Below, piece after piece: positions 27,867 through 38,029 of a stretch of 64,000 bases of DNA. Origin of the DNA: Sulfurovum sp. (GTDB lineage: Bacteria; Campylobacterota; Campylobacteria; Campylobacterales; Sulfurovaceae); NCBI GenBank assembly GCA_027068435.1, contig JAMOTA010000050.1:24458-88457 (forward strand). The letters run 5' to 3'. Under the pieces are notes generated by a model that saw only the letters and a program-made list of their open reading frames with translations, searched no databases and was not told where the DNA came from. The translations under genes and the position numbers were made by a program. Numbering within the stretch: the first letter of the stretch is position 1; every line of letters begins with the position of its first letter.

Positions 27867-28568
27867 GTGAACCCGTTTAGACTCATTAAAGAAGACTTTT
27901 ATAATGTTAAAAAAAATGACCCTGCCCTACACTCTACTTTTGAACTATTTTTTAACTACCCAGGGTTATGGGCACTCTTTTTTCATCGTATTGCTCATTG
28001 GTTCTATAATAAAGGCTTACGCTTTTTACCTCGTTTCATCTCTGCTATAGGATTATTTTTAACAACGATAGACATACACCCCGCTGCCACATTTGGACGT
28101 AGAGTATTTATTGACCATGGTGTAGGTGTAGTCATAGGTGAGACTGCTATTATAGGTAACGATGTTATTATCTATCAGCAAGTTACATTAGGTGGAGTAA
28201 GTACAGACAAAGGAAAACGTCACCCTACACTTGAAGACAATGTAGTCATAGGAGCAGGGGCTAAAGTTTTAGGCAATATCATAATAGGTAAAAACTCAAA
28301 AGTAGGTGCAAACTCTGTTGTTGTTAAAGATGTTCCATCAGACTCAACTGCCATAGGCATACCTGCTCGTGTACTCAAACGTGGATATGATAAAACTCCT
28401 CTAAGCCACAATAAAATTCCAGATGTCAATAAAGAGATTTTTGAGTACCTTCTTAAACGTATTGAAGTACTTGAAAATGCTCTTCCTGAGTCAAAACAAG
28501 AGTGCGTTAAAGAGAAAGACGATAAACTCGAATCACTTTATGATAACTTTATCCATAGTATGGATTAG
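27867..28568 (+). CDS. cysE: Serine O-acetyltransferase (CysE), GTG start
   Basis: Acetylates serine to O-acetylserine, the first step of cysteine synthesis. The left-handed beta-helix hexapeptide repeats run from about residue 90: [63 protein letters not shown] and [23 protein letters not shown]. His in [10 protein letters not shown] is the expected active-site residue. ATG codons at 27840 and earlier overlap speA. The GTG at 27867 is chosen because AAGGA lies ten bases upstream and the resulting 233 residues start like other short CysE proteins ([10 protein letters not shown]). Confidence 0.9.
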   Translation: MNPFRLIKEDFYNVKKNDPALHSTFELFFNYPGLWALFFHRIAHWFYNKGLRFLPRFISAIGLFLTTIDIHPAATFGRRVFIDHGVGVVIGETAIIGNDVIIYQQVTLGGVSTDKGKRHPTLEDNVVIGAGAKVLGNIIIGKNSKVGANSVVVKDVPSDSTAIGIPARVLKRGYDKTPLSHNKIPDVNKEIFEYLLKRIEVLENALPESKQECVKEKDDKLESLYDNFIHSMD

Positions 28569-28573
28569 GTGTT

Positions 28574-28627
28574 AAAGTATGTCAATTTGACATACTTTTA
28601 AACACTATTGCACTACTTAGCTATACT
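28574..28627 (+). promoter_or_regulatory. Promoter/operator of the Y-family polymerase gene with 11-bp palindrome
   Basis: AAAGTATGTCA (28574-28584), ATT, TGACATACTTT (28588-28598) form a perfect palindrome. TATACT (28622-28627) follows 26 bases after the core CAATTTGACATAC and lies five bases before the ATG. The palindrome could also act as a weak cysE terminator (followed by TTAAACAC). The same core at the same distance from a -10 box occurs before mltG. Confidence 0.6.
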
Positions 28628-28632
28628 TCCTT

Positions 28633-29898
28633 ATGATTTTACACTTAGACTTAGACTGCTTTTTTGCAGCAGCACATAGAATAGACCATCCTCATTTAAA
28701 TAATATTCCCATAGCAGTAGGGGGAAGAAGTAACCTAAGTATTTTTGATAGAAAAAAAGAGACACGGCATCTTAGTACTATAGAGGGAGCTTTTACTAGC
28801 TCCATACTTAGTAGTAATGGTAACAAAACTTTCAAGGAGTACTTTGTTGACCCAGATGGTAAGATACGAGGTATCATCACTACGTCCTCTTATGAAGCAC
28901 GAGCTTTTGGTGTAAAAACTGCCATGCCTGTTGCAGAAGCCTTACGCTACTGTCCTCAGCTTACAGTACTTCCTCCAAACTACCCACTCTACCATGAACT
29001 TTCACATAAACTCAAAATACTCCTTGAAAAAGCAACACCCTCTATTGAGCAGTTTAGTATAGATGAATTCTTTGCTGATGTCACAGGTTGGGTAAAAGAT
29101 GAAGATATCGTAAATTTTGCTACACAACTTAAAGAGCAGATACTTCAGGAGCTTGGTTTACCCATCTCTATAGGTATTGCTAAAACTAAATGGATAGCAA
29201 AACTATGTACCAATGCCGCCAAACCAAATGGTGTAAAATGCATACACCCACATGAAATTAAGCACTTTATAAAGACGATACCCATCGCAGATTTTCCAGG
29301 TATTGGTAAGGGGTATCAGGAGAGATTGACAAAAAGAGGTATAACTACACTAGGTGATATACAAAAACAGAAAGCACTCTTTTATACATGGGGTAAATTT
29401 GGGATACAACTCTACCAGCGTATTTGTGGTACAGACAATGAACAGATATCACTAAGAGCATCGAAGAAGTCTATGGGTTTAGGAAGAACATTTGACCCAG
29501 AGTATAGTAGAGATGAAATAAAACGAAGGCTTATTATACTCTGTAGGCATCTCTCTTTTTTAGCATATAAAGGACAACATAACCCTTTAACATATGCCTT
29601 AAAAATCAAATATCAGTATGGTTCTACAGAAAAAATGTATATCAATACCAACAGACTTTTTAGTGAACAGCAGTTTAAAGAGGAGGTGGTAAAAATGTTT
29701 TACAACATCGATAGCCACCCCTCTCATGCACTTGTTCAAGTCAATATCACTCTTTCTAACTTTGAAGAGAGCAAAACCATTACTATGGATTTGTTACACT
29801 ACGAGGAGGACAAAAAAAGATCAAAACTCACAGCTTCTATGCAGAAGCTAAGAGATAAATTTGGTATAGACATCATAAAAAGTGCTAGTGAGCTTTAA
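28633..29898 (+). CDS. dinB: Y-family DNA polymerase (DinB / Pol IV type)
   Basis: Low-fidelity translesion polymerase. Its 421 residues show [13 protein letters not shown] (first catalytic Asp pair), [32 protein letters not shown] (catalytic Asp-Glu), [20 protein letters not shown], the helix-hairpin-helix [17 protein letters not shown] and a little-finger domain. About 40 extra residues (roughly 33-76: [16 protein letters not shown] and on to GKIRGI) sit between the first catalytic strand and SYEAR, where E. coli DinB has a short loop. No ribosome site is seen and TATACT is five bases from ATG, so a leaderless message is likely. Overlaps the clpB stop by four bases (convergent). Confidence 0.9.
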   Translation: MILHLDLDCFFAAAHRIDHPHLNNIPIAVGGRSNLSIFDRKKETRHLSTIEGAFTSSILSSNGNKTFKEYFVDPDGKIRGIITTSSYEARAFGVKTAMPVAEALRYCPQLTVLPPNYPLYHELSHKLKILLEKATPSIEQFSIDEFFADVTGWVKDEDIVNFATQLKEQILQELGLPISIGIAKTKWIAKLCTNAAKPNGVKCIHPHEIKHFIKTIPIADFPGIGKGYQERLTKRGITTLGDIQKQKALFYTWGKFGIQLYQRICGTDNEQISLRASKKSMGLGRTFDPEYSRDEIKRRLIILCRHLSFLAYKGQHNPLTYALKIKYQYGSTEKMYINTNRLFSEQQFKEEVVKMFYNIDSHPSHALVQVNITLSNFEESKTITMDLLHYEEDKKRSKLTASMQKLRDKFGIDIIKSASEL

Positions 29899-32471
29899 TT
29901 TTTAATATTTACTACTATCTCACCATCTACTACATCAAACATCACATTAGAACCCTCTATCACTTTATCTTCCAATATAAGTTCTGCAAGTCTATCTTCT
30001 ACTACTTCATACAAGGCTCTTTTAAGTGGTCTTGCACCATAAACAGGGTCAAACCCAGCTTCTGCTATGTAGGCTTTTGCACTAGGTGTTAACCCTATAG
30101 TAATATCACGTTCTGCTAGTTTTGCTTGAATACCTTTAAACAATATATCTACAATACTTGTAATAGCTTCCAAATCTAAAGGGTTAAAGATAACTTGATC
30201 ATCAAGTCTGTTTAGAAACTCTGGTTTAAAGTTTCGTTTCAACTCTTCATTCACCGCCTCTCTTCGCTTCTCTTTATCTGTAATAGTCATAATCTTATCT
30301 GAAGCGATATTCGAAGTCATGATTATAATAGTATTTTTAAAATCTACTGTTACACCTTTATTATCTGTCAATCGTCCATCATCTAAGACTTGTAAAAGTG
30401 TATTAAATACATCAGGGTGTGCTTTTTCTATCTCATCAAAAAGTACTACTGAGTAGGGATTTCTTCTTACTGCTTCAGTAAGTTGTCCACCCTCTTCATA
30501 CCCAACATACCCTGGAGGAGCTCCCACAAGACGTGACGCTGCATGTTTCTCCATGTATTCACTCATATCTATACGAATCAACGCTTTTTCAGAATCAAAC
30601 AAGAACTTAGCAAGTGTTTTTGCTACTTGTGTTTTACCGACTCCTGTAGGACCTAAGAACATAAATGAACCAATAGGCCTGTTTAAGTCACTAAGTCCCG
30701 CCTTATTACGCTTAATAGCACGAGCTACTGCTTTAAGTGCTTCTGCTTGACCAACTACCTCTTCTTTTAAAATACTCTCAATAGCAAGAATTTTCTCTTT
30801 TTCACCCTGCATCATTTTGCTAACACTTATACCAGTCCAACGGCTAACGATACCAGCTATCATCTCTTCATCTACAGAGTTTTTAAGTAACGTACCCTCT
30901 GACATCATGGTACTCCAGTTCTTCTCTAAGCTGAGTAGTTTACTCTCTTCTTCAGGAATTTTACCATACTCTATCTCAGCGGCTTTGTTGAAGTCACCCT
31001 CACGTTTAACATGCTCAGCTTGAGTTTTAAGTGAATCTATAGCTGTCTTTACCTCTGCAATTTGGTTAAAGACCTCTTTTTCACTATCAAACTGTCCTTG
31101 GAGTGACATACGTCTCTCCTCTAAATCAGCTATCTCTTTGCCTATCTCCACAAGACGAGTACTATTTTTCTCACTCTCCTCCATTTTAAGAGCCTCTTTT
31201 TCTACTTGAAGTGTACTTATTTCACGTTTTGCTTTAGACAAATCTGTAGGCTCTGACTCTATTTGCATCTTAAGCTCTGCTGCTGCTTCATCGATAAGAT
31301 CTATGGCTTTGTCTGGTAAGAATCTATCTGAAATATATCTATCTGATAGCTTAGCTGCTGCTACTAAAGCACTATCTGTGATAATCACATTATGGTGTGT
31401 TTCTAGTTTATTTTTAATACCTCTAAGTATTTGTAACGCTTCATTGATACTTGGTTCATCTACTTTTACAGGCTGAAAACGACGCTGTAATGCTGTATCC
31501 TTTTCAAAATACTTTCTATACTCTTTAAGTGTAGTAGCCCCTATTGTATGAAGCTCCCCACGTGCAAGTGCAGGTTTCAAGATATTGGCAGCATCCATAC
31601 CACCCTCTCCAGCTCCTGCACCTACAATAGTATGAATCTCATCTATAAAAAGTATGATATTGGCAGACTCTTTGACTTCATCTATAACAGCTTTAAGTCT
31701 ATCTTCAAACTCACCTCTATATTTTGCTCCTGCAATAAGTCTACTCATATCTAAAGAGATTACTCTCATCTTTTGAAGACTTAAAGGTACTTCTTTGTTT
31801 ACAATACGTTGTGCTAACCCCTCTACAATAGCTGTTTTACCAGTTCCAGGTTCACCTATAAGTATAGGGTTATTTTTTGTTTTACGAATAAGTATCTGCA
31901 TCATTCTCTGTACTTCTTCATCTCTACCAATAACAGGATCAAGTTCACCATCTAAAGCTTTTTGATTTAAATCTACTCCATAGTTCTCTAATGCTTCAAG
32001 TGTTTCATCACCACTTTGTGACTCTATCTGTTTCCCTGCTCTTATACTCTCTAAAGTTTTTTTATACTCATTTATATCTACATATTTACCAAGGGTATCA
32101 ACAATAAAACTCTGAGTTATATTAGCGATAAGCCATGCATCAACTGCTAAGTATTGGTCGCCATTAGCTGTCATAACACCTTCAGCATTTTCTAAAGAGC
32201 GTACTAGGTTTTGTGAGAGTTTGATATTCTCTTTAGTTACAGAAGAGACAGCAGGTAGTTTGTTTGCTAAACTCTTTGCTTCTAATTCTATGGCAGCTTT
32301 ATCAGCATTCATTTTATTTAGTGCTTGATGTAATATAGAACCACTATTAGTCAGCAATGCCCAAATAAGATGTATAGGATCAACTTCTTGATTTTTATTA
32401 TGCAACGCTAAAGAGACACCTGATTCGATAGTACCTTGCATTTGGTTGGTTAATTTTTCTAATATATTCAT
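29895..32471 (-). CDS. clpB: ATP-dependent disaggregase ClpB
   Basis: Hsp100 chaperone that pulls polypeptides out of aggregates together with DnaK. Its 858 residues match ClpB. The order is the N-domain (about 1-145), NBD1 with [13 protein letters not shown] and [12 protein letters not shown], the long coiled-coil M-domain (about 400-520) that separates ClpB from ClpA/C, and NBD2 with [34 protein letters not shown] and [15 protein letters not shown]. It starts at ATG 32469-32471 after TTAGGAGTT. A consensus promoter with a HAIR-like overlap lies upstream, so heat-shock control by an HspR-type repressor is likely. Confidence 0.97.
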   Translation of the reverse strand: MNILEKLTNQMQGTIESGVSLALHNKNQEVDPIHLIWALLTNSGSILHQALNKMNADKAAIELEAKSLANKLPAVSSVTKENIKLSQNLVRSLENAEGVMTANGDQYLAVDAWLIANITQSFIVDTLGKYVDINEYKKTLESIRAGKQIESQSGDETLEALENYGVDLNQKALDGELDPVIGRDEEVQRMMQILIRKTKNNPILIGEPGTGKTAIVEGLAQRIVNKEVPLSLQKMRVISLDMSRLIAGAKYRGEFEDRLKAVIDEVKESANIILFIDEIHTIVGAGAGEGGMDAANILKPALARGELHTIGATTLKEYRKYFEKDTALQRRFQPVKVDEPSINEALQILRGIKNKLETHHNVIITDSALVAAAKLSDRYISDRFLPDKAIDLIDEAAAELKMQIESEPTDLSKAKREISTLQVEKEALKMEESEKNSTRLVEIGKEIADLEERRMSLQGQFDSEKEVFNQIAEVKTAIDSLKTQAEHVKREGDFNKAAEIEYGKIPEEESKLLSLEKNWSTMMSEGTLLKNSVDEEMIAGIVSRWTGISVSKMMQGEKEKILAIESILKEEVVGQAEALKAVARAIKRNKAGLSDLNRPIGSFMFLGPTGVGKTQVAKTLAKFLFDSEKALIRIDMSEYMEKHAASRLVGAPPGYVGYEEGGQLTEAVRRNPYSVVLFDEIEKAHPDVFNTLLQVLDDGRLTDNKGVTVDFKNTIIIMTSNIASDKIMTITDKEKRREAVNEELKRNFKPEFLNRLDDQVIFNPLDLEAITSIVDILFKGIQAKLAERDITIGLTPSAKAYIAEAGFDPVYGARPLKRALYEVVEDRLAELILEDKVIEGSNVMFDVVDGEIVVNIKN

Positions 32472-32502
32472 AAATAACTCCTAAATAATTTAATTATGGA
32501 TT

Positions 32503-32532
32503 ATTATACAACTTTAGTCACTTTGTGTCAAG
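32503..32532 (-). promoter_or_regulatory. Consensus sigma-70 promoter of clpB overlapped by HAIR-like site
   Basis: On the minus strand TTGACA (32531-32526), a 17-base spacer and TATAAT (32508-32503) form an exact consensus promoter, unusual in this window. Overlapping the -35 box, CTTGACA-N7-ACTAAAG (32532-32512) matches the HspR HAIR consensus CTTGAGT-N7-ACTCAAG at 11 of 14 fixed positions, with correct spacing. Repression of clpB by HspR is established in several Campylobacterota. Confidence 0.65.
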
Positions 32533-32675
32533 TTTCTTTAATAATATAGATTAAATATAGAATTTTATTAGCACAAATGTAGAGTTATATTTTAGAGATT
32601 AAGAATAGTTTAAAAGGAAATTAAAGAATAGAGTGTTAAGAGAGATTAGTATAGAGAATAAATTAAAACTTTAAG

Positions 32676-32723
32676 TTAAACAAGACTAAAAAGTCTTGTT
32701 TAAAAGAACAGTCCGAGAGGACT
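32676..32723 (-). terminator. Tandem terminator hairpins after acnB
   Basis: On the minus strand, AGTCC-TCTC-GGACT (32723-32710) overlaps the acnB stop and is followed by GTTCTTTT. A second hairpin with 12-bp arms TTAAACAAGACT/AGTCTTGTTTAA (32703-32676, loop TTTT) follows at once. Confidence 0.75.
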
Positions 32724-35286
32724 ATCCTACCATTGCTTCAAGTTCATCTTTAGAGACTTTGTTGAAGTTTAAATATTTATAAATTTCATCTGTCATTTCA
32801 GGTTTGATTTTATCTGCAACTATCTCTGCATACTCAGCAGCAGTTGGTAACTTACCTTTAAGTGCAACTACAGCAGCAAGCTCAGCAGAACCAAGGTAAA
32901 CTTGAGAACCTTTACCTAGTCTGTTATCGAAGTTTCTAGTACTTGTTGAGAATACCCATGCATTCTGTGCAACAGAAGCTTGGTTACCCATACATAAAGA
33001 ACAACCAGGAATCTCTGTTCTTGCTCCAGCCATACCAAATACAGAGTAGTACCCCTCTTCTTGAAGAGTTTTCTCATCCATTTTAGTTGGAGGACAAATC
33101 CATAGTTTGTTAGCAACTGCACCTTCACCTCTAAGAATCTCAGCGTGAGCTCTGAAAAGACCAATGTTTGTCATACAAGAACCAACGAATACTTCATCAA
33201 TATCTACTCTCATACCAGCCGCATGGATTTCAGTTAATGTTTTAACATCATCTGGATCATTAGGACAAGCAAGAATTGGCTCTGTAATTTTGTTCATATC
33301 AATCTCAATTACTGCAGCATACTCAGCATCTTTATCTGCTTCAAGTAATTCTGGGTTTGCAATCCATGCTTTCATTTTGTCAGCACGTCTTTGAAGTGTA
33401 GCTGCATCTTGGTAACCTTGAGCAATAAGCTCTTCGATAAGAACAATATTTGATTCTAAGTACTCAATGATAGGCTCTTTATCAAGCTTCACCGTACAAG
33501 CAGCAGCTGAACGCTCAGCAGATGCATCAGAAAGTTCAAACGCTTGCTCACACTTAAGTTGCTCAAGACCTTCGATTTCTAGTACACGTCCAGAGAAGAT
33601 ATTTTTCTTACCAGCTTTAGCCACAGTTAAAAGACCATCTTTAATCGCTTGATGAGGAATGGCATTTACCATATCTCTAAGAGTGATTCCTGGTTGCATC
33701 TCACCTGAAAATCTTACAAGAACAGACTCTGGCATAGTAAGAGGCATCATACCTGTTACACCTGCAAACGCAACAAGACCAGAACCAGCTGGGAACGAGA
33801 TACCAATTGGGAAACGTGTATGTGAATCTCCTCCTGTACCAACAGTATCAGGAAGACACATTCTATTTAACCATGAGTGAATTACACCATCACCTGGTCT
33901 TAAAATGAAACCTTTTCGTTCCGTCCAAAATTTTGGAAGTGTGTGCTGTAGGTTAATATCCGCTGGTTTTGGGTAAGCAGCTGTGTGACAGAACGACTGA
34001 AGAACAAAGTCTGCACCAAAGCTTAACGCAGCTAGTTCTTTAATTTCATCTCTTGTCATTGGTCCAGTTGTGTCTTGAGAACCAACAGTCATTGCAACTG
34101 GCTCACAGTAAACGTTTGGTTTAACACCATCAATACCACATGCTTTACCTACCATTTTTTGAGCAAGTGTAAATCCTTTACCGTTATCTGCTGGCATAGT
34201 TGGAACCATGAAAATATCTCCAGCATCCATACCAAGAGCTTCTCTAGCTTTAGCAGTAAGACCTTTACCAATAATAAGTGGAATACGACCACCAGCTCTC
34301 ATTTCGTCAGGAAGTGTGTTTGGAGAGATTTCAAATTTAGAAACCACTGAACCGTTTTTCTCAATTACACCATCAAAAGGTTTAACAGTAATAACATCAC
34401 CTGTCTCTAGCTCACCAACTGGTGCTTCAATAGGGATACATCCTGAATCTTCTGCTGTGTTAAAGAAAATTGGAGCAATAATATCACCAATAACAATACC
34501 ACCTGTTCTTTTTCCTGGGATTCCTGGAATATCTTGACCCATGTGCCACTGAACTGAGTTAATTCCCGATTTTCTTGATGAACCTGTACCTACAACATCA
34601 CCAACATATGCTAAAGGGTGTCCTTTTGCTTTAAGTTCTTTCATTGTATCAAGAGGATTGTCCATTCTGTTAACAAGGAAAGAGTTTGCATGAAGAGGAA
34701 TATCTGCTCTTGTAAACGCTTCTGACGCTGGAGATAAATCATCTGTATTAGTCTCACCTGGGATTTTATAAACAGTTACGGTAATCTCTTTAGCCATCTC
34801 TGGTTTATTGTAGAACCACTCAGCATTTGCCCAAGACTCTACGACCTCTTTTGCTGTTGCATTACCTGCATCCATCATTGCTTTTACATCATTAAACGCA
34901 TCATACATTAGGATTGTATTTTTAAGTTGTGCAGCAGCTACTGCTGCTACATCTGAATCATTCAATGCATTGACAAGTGGTTGAACATTAAACCCACCAA
35001 GCATTGAACCTAATATTTCACATGCTTTTGTTTTATCAATCGTTGTACATGTTGCTTTACCTTCTAAAATATCATTTAAAAATGCTGCTTTTACATAGGC
35101 TGCATCATCTACACCTGCGGGTACTTTTTCTGTAAAAAGTTCCATTGCATACTCTGCATCTACTACTGGAGATGCTTTCAATAATTCTACTAAATCAGCT
35201 ACCTGATCAGCTGTTAGTGCTAAAGGTGTAACACCAAGTGTTGCACGCTCTTCTGTGTGTTTTTTATAATCTGCTAGTAATGACAT
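32722..35286 (-). CDS. acnB: Aconitate hydratase B / 2-methylisocitrate dehydratase
   Basis: TCA-cycle Fe-S enzyme interconverting citrate and isocitrate. Its 854 residues match AcnB. The N-terminal HEAT-like domain (about 1-160) is followed by the swivel domain ([34 protein letters not shown]) and catalytic domains with [53 protein letters not shown] and [13 protein letters not shown]. The last two carry the cluster cysteines. It is monocistronic with terminators behind it. AcnB rather than AcnA is the usual aconitase of Campylobacterota. Confidence 0.97.
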   Translation of the reverse strand: MSLLADYKKHTEERATLGVTPLALTADQVADLVELLKASPVVDAEYAMELFTEKVPAGVDDAAYVKAAFLNDILEGKATCTTIDKTKACEILGSMLGGFNVQPLVNALNDSDVAAVAAAQLKNTILMYDAFNDVKAMMDAGNATAKEVVESWANAEWFYNKPEMAKEITVTVYKIPGETNTDDLSPASEAFTRADIPLHANSFLVNRMDNPLDTMKELKAKGHPLAYVGDVVGTGSSRKSGINSVQWHMGQDIPGIPGKRTGGIVIGDIIAPIFFNTAEDSGCIPIEAPVGELETGDVITVKPFDGVIEKNGSVVSKFEISPNTLPDEMRAGGRIPLIIGKGLTAKAREALGMDAGDIFMVPTMPADNGKGFTLAQKMVGKACGIDGVKPNVYCEPVAMTVGSQDTTGPMTRDEIKELAALSFGADFVLQSFCHTAAYPKPADINLQHTLPKFWTERKGFILRPGDGVIHSWLNRMCLPDTVGTGGDSHTRFPIGISFPAGSGLVAFAGVTGMMPLTMPESVLVRFSGEMQPGITLRDMVNAIPHQAIKDGLLTVAKAGKKNIFSGRVLEIEGLEQLKCEQAFELSDASAERSAAACTVKLDKEPIIEYLESNIVLIEELIAQGYQDAATLQRRADKMKAWIANPELLEADKDAEYAAVIEIDMNKITEPILACPNDPDDVKTLTEIHAAGMRVDIDEVFVGSCMTNIGLFRAHAEILRGEGAVANKLWICPPTKMDEKTLQEEGYYSVFGMAGARTEIPGCSLCMGNQASVAQNAWVFSTSTRNFDNRLGKGSQVYLGSAELAAVVALKGKLPTAAEYAEIVADKIKPEMTDEIYKYLNFNKVSKDELEAMVG

Positions 35287-35676
35287 TAATGTCTCCTATG
35301 AAGTGTAATATTTTGTAACTAAATATTATCAAAATTGTTGTTTATTATTGTTTCCATAAGATATAGCTCTTTAAGAGATAAATTTTTTGTGTCGGATGGT
35401 TACATGATAAGTAAAAAAAGAGAGAAAGTGTATCTTTTAGTCAAATTTTTTTAGCTAATTCCAATTAAGACTAATTTTATCTTATTTAGATATAATTCAC
35501 TTAATCTTAGGTGTTAAGTAATAACTTTTTATTCTTCCTCCTTTTATAAAAAGCAATTTTGTATTATTTGACTACCCTCAAAAAAATTTTGTAAGCCCTA
35601 GCATCTAAGATTAATTTTCATTATAAAATCTCATAAAATATATGTAGTTACATTATAATTTTGCTATAATTCTTTT
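35287..35676. other. 390-base divergent intergenic region acnB/truD
   Basis: No protein frame of note. It must hold the acnB promoter (minus) and the truD promoter (plus, TATAAT at 35665). A second plus-strand TATAAT near 35492 is followed by a small hairpin (ACTTAA/TTAAGT) and then CTTTTTATTC, which could mark a short transcript, but the evidence is thin. Confidence 0.4.
35665..35670 (+). promoter_or_regulatory. -10 box of truD, six bases from its ATG
   Basis: GCTATAAT precedes TCTTTT and then the ATG at 35677. Transcription would begin at or next to the start codon, and no Shine-Dalgarno site is visible. Confidence 0.55.
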
Positions 35677-36771
35677 ATGAATCATATTAAAATTTACGCT
35701 TATAACCATACACCACTATCATTTGACTTTAAACAGACTATTGAACGTTTTTTCGTTGAAGAAGTACCTCTTTATGCACCTACAAAAACAGGTAACTACC
35801 TTATACTTAAAATTAAAAAAACTGACATGAGTACATGGAAGCTTATCACTGTACTCGCTAAAGCTACAGGACTTCAAGAACGAGACATAGGTTACGCAGG
35901 ACTTAAAGATAAAAATGCAACTACTATACAATATATATCTCTACCTAAAAGGTATGAAAAAGAACTCAATAAGAACTTAACTACTGAGAAGATAGAGATA
36001 CTTGAACATAGTTATAATAAAGCCCCTATAAAAATAGGTCATCTTAAAGGTAACCGTTTTTCTATTGTTTTACATCATATCAATAATAAGGATGCAAAAT
36101 TTTTTAATACTACAGCTAAGAAGATGCAAGTTGCTGGTATTCCTAACTATTATGGGTATCAACGTTTTGGTGAAGATAGCCGTTCATTCCTTCAAGGTAA
36201 AGAGATAGCCCACTCAGGTAAAAGACTTAAAGGTAGCAAAGAAAAGTTACTTGTTTCTGCCTACCAAAGCTACCTTTATAACAAATGGTTAGGTTCACGT
36301 ATTAAACTCTCAGCTATTATCTCCAAATACAAAGCAGATGAGGCATCAACTAAACTACAATACCCTCTTGAACTTGTAAAGGTTCTAGCAAAACAACCAC
36401 AGTTTTTTAAGCTCTTTCTTGGTGATGTAGTCATGCCTTACCCTTTTGGTAAAATAGATTATGTTAAAGATATGATGCAGAGTGCTAAAGCATTTGAACA
36501 GAAGAAAATAGCTCCTACAGGATTACTTTGTGGCTCAACAGCACCACGTGCTAAAAGTGATGCTTCTTATCTTGAAGAGGAGTATGATGATACAGAGCTC
36601 AATGCACTAAAGGGTGACAGACGTTTTGCATGGATATGGCCAAAAGAGGTAGAGACTTATTATGATTTTAATACAAAAAAGCTTACGGTTGAGTTTTATT
36701 TACCTAAGGGTTCTTATGCCACTACTTTTTTAGAAGAGATCGGCAAGTTTTCACTTAAAGCCAAATCTTAA
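35677..36771 (+). CDS. truD: tRNA pseudouridine synthase D
   Basis: Makes pseudouridine 13 in tRNA-Glu. Its 364 residues match TruD. The N-terminus has the RFxVEE-like FFVEEVPLY. The catalytic aspartate motif is IGYAGLKDKNATTIQ. Others are LKGNRFSIVLHH, IPNYYGYQRFGEDSRS and, near the end, FYLPKGSYATTFLEEI. The likely leaderless start places ATG six bases after TATAAT. The next gene follows after 25 bases. Confidence 0.95.
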   Translation: MNHIKIYAYNHTPLSFDFKQTIERFFVEEVPLYAPTKTGNYLILKIKKTDMSTWKLITVLAKATGLQERDIGYAGLKDKNATTIQYISLPKRYEKELNKNLTTEKIEILEHSYNKAPIKIGHLKGNRFSIVLHHINNKDAKFFNTTAKKMQVAGIPNYYGYQRFGEDSRSFLQGKEIAHSGKRLKGSKEKLLVSAYQSYLYNKWLGSRIKLSAIISKYKADEASTKLQYPLELVKVLAKQPQFFKLFLGDVVMPYPFGKIDYVKDMMQSAKAFEQKKIAPTGLLCGSTAPRAKSDASYLEEEYDDTELNALKGDRRFAWIWPKEVETYYDFNTKKLTVEFYLPKGSYATTFLEEIGKFSLKAKS

Positions 36772-36796
36772 GATTAATATTAAAAGGAAGCAGTTA

Positions 36797-37468
36797 ATGC
36801 CATCTCAAAAATCACCATTCAAACACTTTAGCAAAACCATATTTCAAGGTCTCTTTTGGCTTTTACCTATTGTAGGTATTATGATAATTGTTTCATGGAT
36901 TTATGGAAAGTTAGCAAAAATTGTAGGTTTGGTTTTTAGAATTATAGGGTTTGCACCTGAGAATTATGCTTTTTTATGGGGAATTCTTGTTGTTTTTATC
37001 TTTTTAGTTATACTTTATATACTAGGATGGTTTGTAAAAACAAGACTTGCAGATATGTTTGAGTACATTTTTTGTAAAATTCCTGGTTATACTACAATTA
37101 AAGGGCTTGTAGGAATTTTCAACTCTTCTAAAAAAGGAAATAATCAAGTCCTAGTAGTTGCTATTAAAGGATTTGCTACAGAGGGTTATAACATTGGATT
37201 AATGTATGCTCAAAAAGAGAGTATTATTAAAAACCACTACACAGTTACACTCTCTATGTCACCTATACCAAATGGTGGATTTATGTTTGAAGTACACAAA
37301 GAGAATATTTTCATTATAGAGGATGCAACCTTCGATGATAACTTACAGTACCTACTCTCTATGGGTATCAAAAGTTTTGCTGATGTCATACATACTGAAC
37401 CTAAATCATTAGATGATTTATTACCATTAGATATTTGGTTGAAAAATCAGAAAAACAATATGCTATAA
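36797..37468 (+). CDS. DUF502 family membrane protein
   Basis: A 223-residue inner-membrane protein with two transmembrane segments (about residues 11-34 GLFWLLPIVGIMIIVSWIYG and 54-80 FLWGILVVFIFLVILYILG). The soluble part after them is typical of DUF502: IPGYTTIKGLVGIFNSS, VLVVAIKGFATEGYNIGLM, then MSPIPNGGFMFEV and the end LLSMGIKSFADVI. The function is not established. An AAGGAAGC site precedes the ATG. It shares the truD transcript. Confidence 0.87.
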   Translation: MPSQKSPFKHFSKTIFQGLFWLLPIVGIMIIVSWIYGKLAKIVGLVFRIIGFAPENYAFLWGILVVFIFLVILYILGWFVKTRLADMFEYIFCKIPGYTTIKGLVGIFNSSKKGNNQVLVVAIKGFATEGYNIGLMYAQKESIIKNHYTVTLSMSPIPNGGFMFEVHKENIFIIEDATFDDNLQYLLSMGIKSFADVIHTEPKSLDDLLPLDIWLKNQKNNML

Positions 37469-37496
37469 TAATTAAAATTTAAAAAGGACATATAAA

Positions 37497-37976
37497 ATGG
37501 AAAAAGTATTTAAAGAGATTATAGAAGAATCAAAAAAATCATTAGAGGATACAGAGAAGAAAATAGAAGCACTAAGTGCAGAGTTTACTGAAGAGAGTGC
37601 AGAAATTTGGGTTGATTTAAAAAAACATTTTTCAAATATAAATGATAAACTAAAAGTTGCTTATAATGCTTTTGAAAACAGTGCAGAACTCCAAGGGCAT
37701 TTAGGCATGATGGAAGCACGTGACAGAGTTGAACGCATAAAAGGGAGTGCAGAAAATTTTGTGCTTAAAGTATCTAAAAAAACAAAAGAGATAGACCTAG
37801 ATACTATTGCACTAAAAGCCCATCTTGCAAAGATGGATAGTAAAGACCTTTGGGATGAGAAAGAAAAAGAGTTTTCTACACTTTATAGTAATTCTAAAGT
37901 AGAAGCAGAGAAGCTTACACAAAGAGCAGGAAAAGAGATGAATAATATTTTTCTGAAATTAACAGAAATGCTCTAA
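37497..37976 (+). CDS. Coiled-coil hypothetical protein
   Basis: A 159-residue, almost fully helical, charged protein (EESKKSLEDTEKKIEALSAE, later WDEKEKEFSTLYSNSKVEAE). It has a GMMEARDRVERIKGSAENF segment in the middle and no signal or membrane segment. An AAAAGGACATATAA site precedes the ATG. No family is recognised. The position behind the DUF502 gene hints at a shared envelope or scaffold role but nothing proves it. Confidence 0.7.
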   Translation: MEKVFKEIIEESKKSLEDTEKKIEALSAEFTEESAEIWVDLKKHFSNINDKLKVAYNAFENSAELQGHLGMMEARDRVERIKGSAENFVLKVSKKTKEIDLDTIALKAHLAKMDSKDLWDEKEKEFSTLYSNSKVEAEKLTQRAGKEMNNIFLKLTEML

Positions 37977-38029
37977 TGAAAGAAAATTTAGTCACTACTA
38001 TAACAACACCTACAGATAGTTATGTATAA
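37976..38029 (+). CDS. Possible 17-residue leader or gene remnant before the NapL-like gene
   Basis: The ATG overlaps the previous stop (TAATG) and codes MKENLVTTITTPTDSYV, ending inside the start of the NapL-like gene. It could couple translation across the gap or be the stub of a deleted gene. It is too short for a firm call. Confidence 0.25.
   Translation: MKENLVTTITTPTDSYV

Noticed and set aside
34208..34537. 109-codon plus-strand frame inside acnB
   Set aside because: Antisense shadow of a strongly conserved enzyme; no ribosome site and no protein-like pattern.
35492..35540. Small RNA between acnB and truD
   Set aside because: One TATAAT and a six-base stem are too little evidence; kept only as a remark on the intergenic region.
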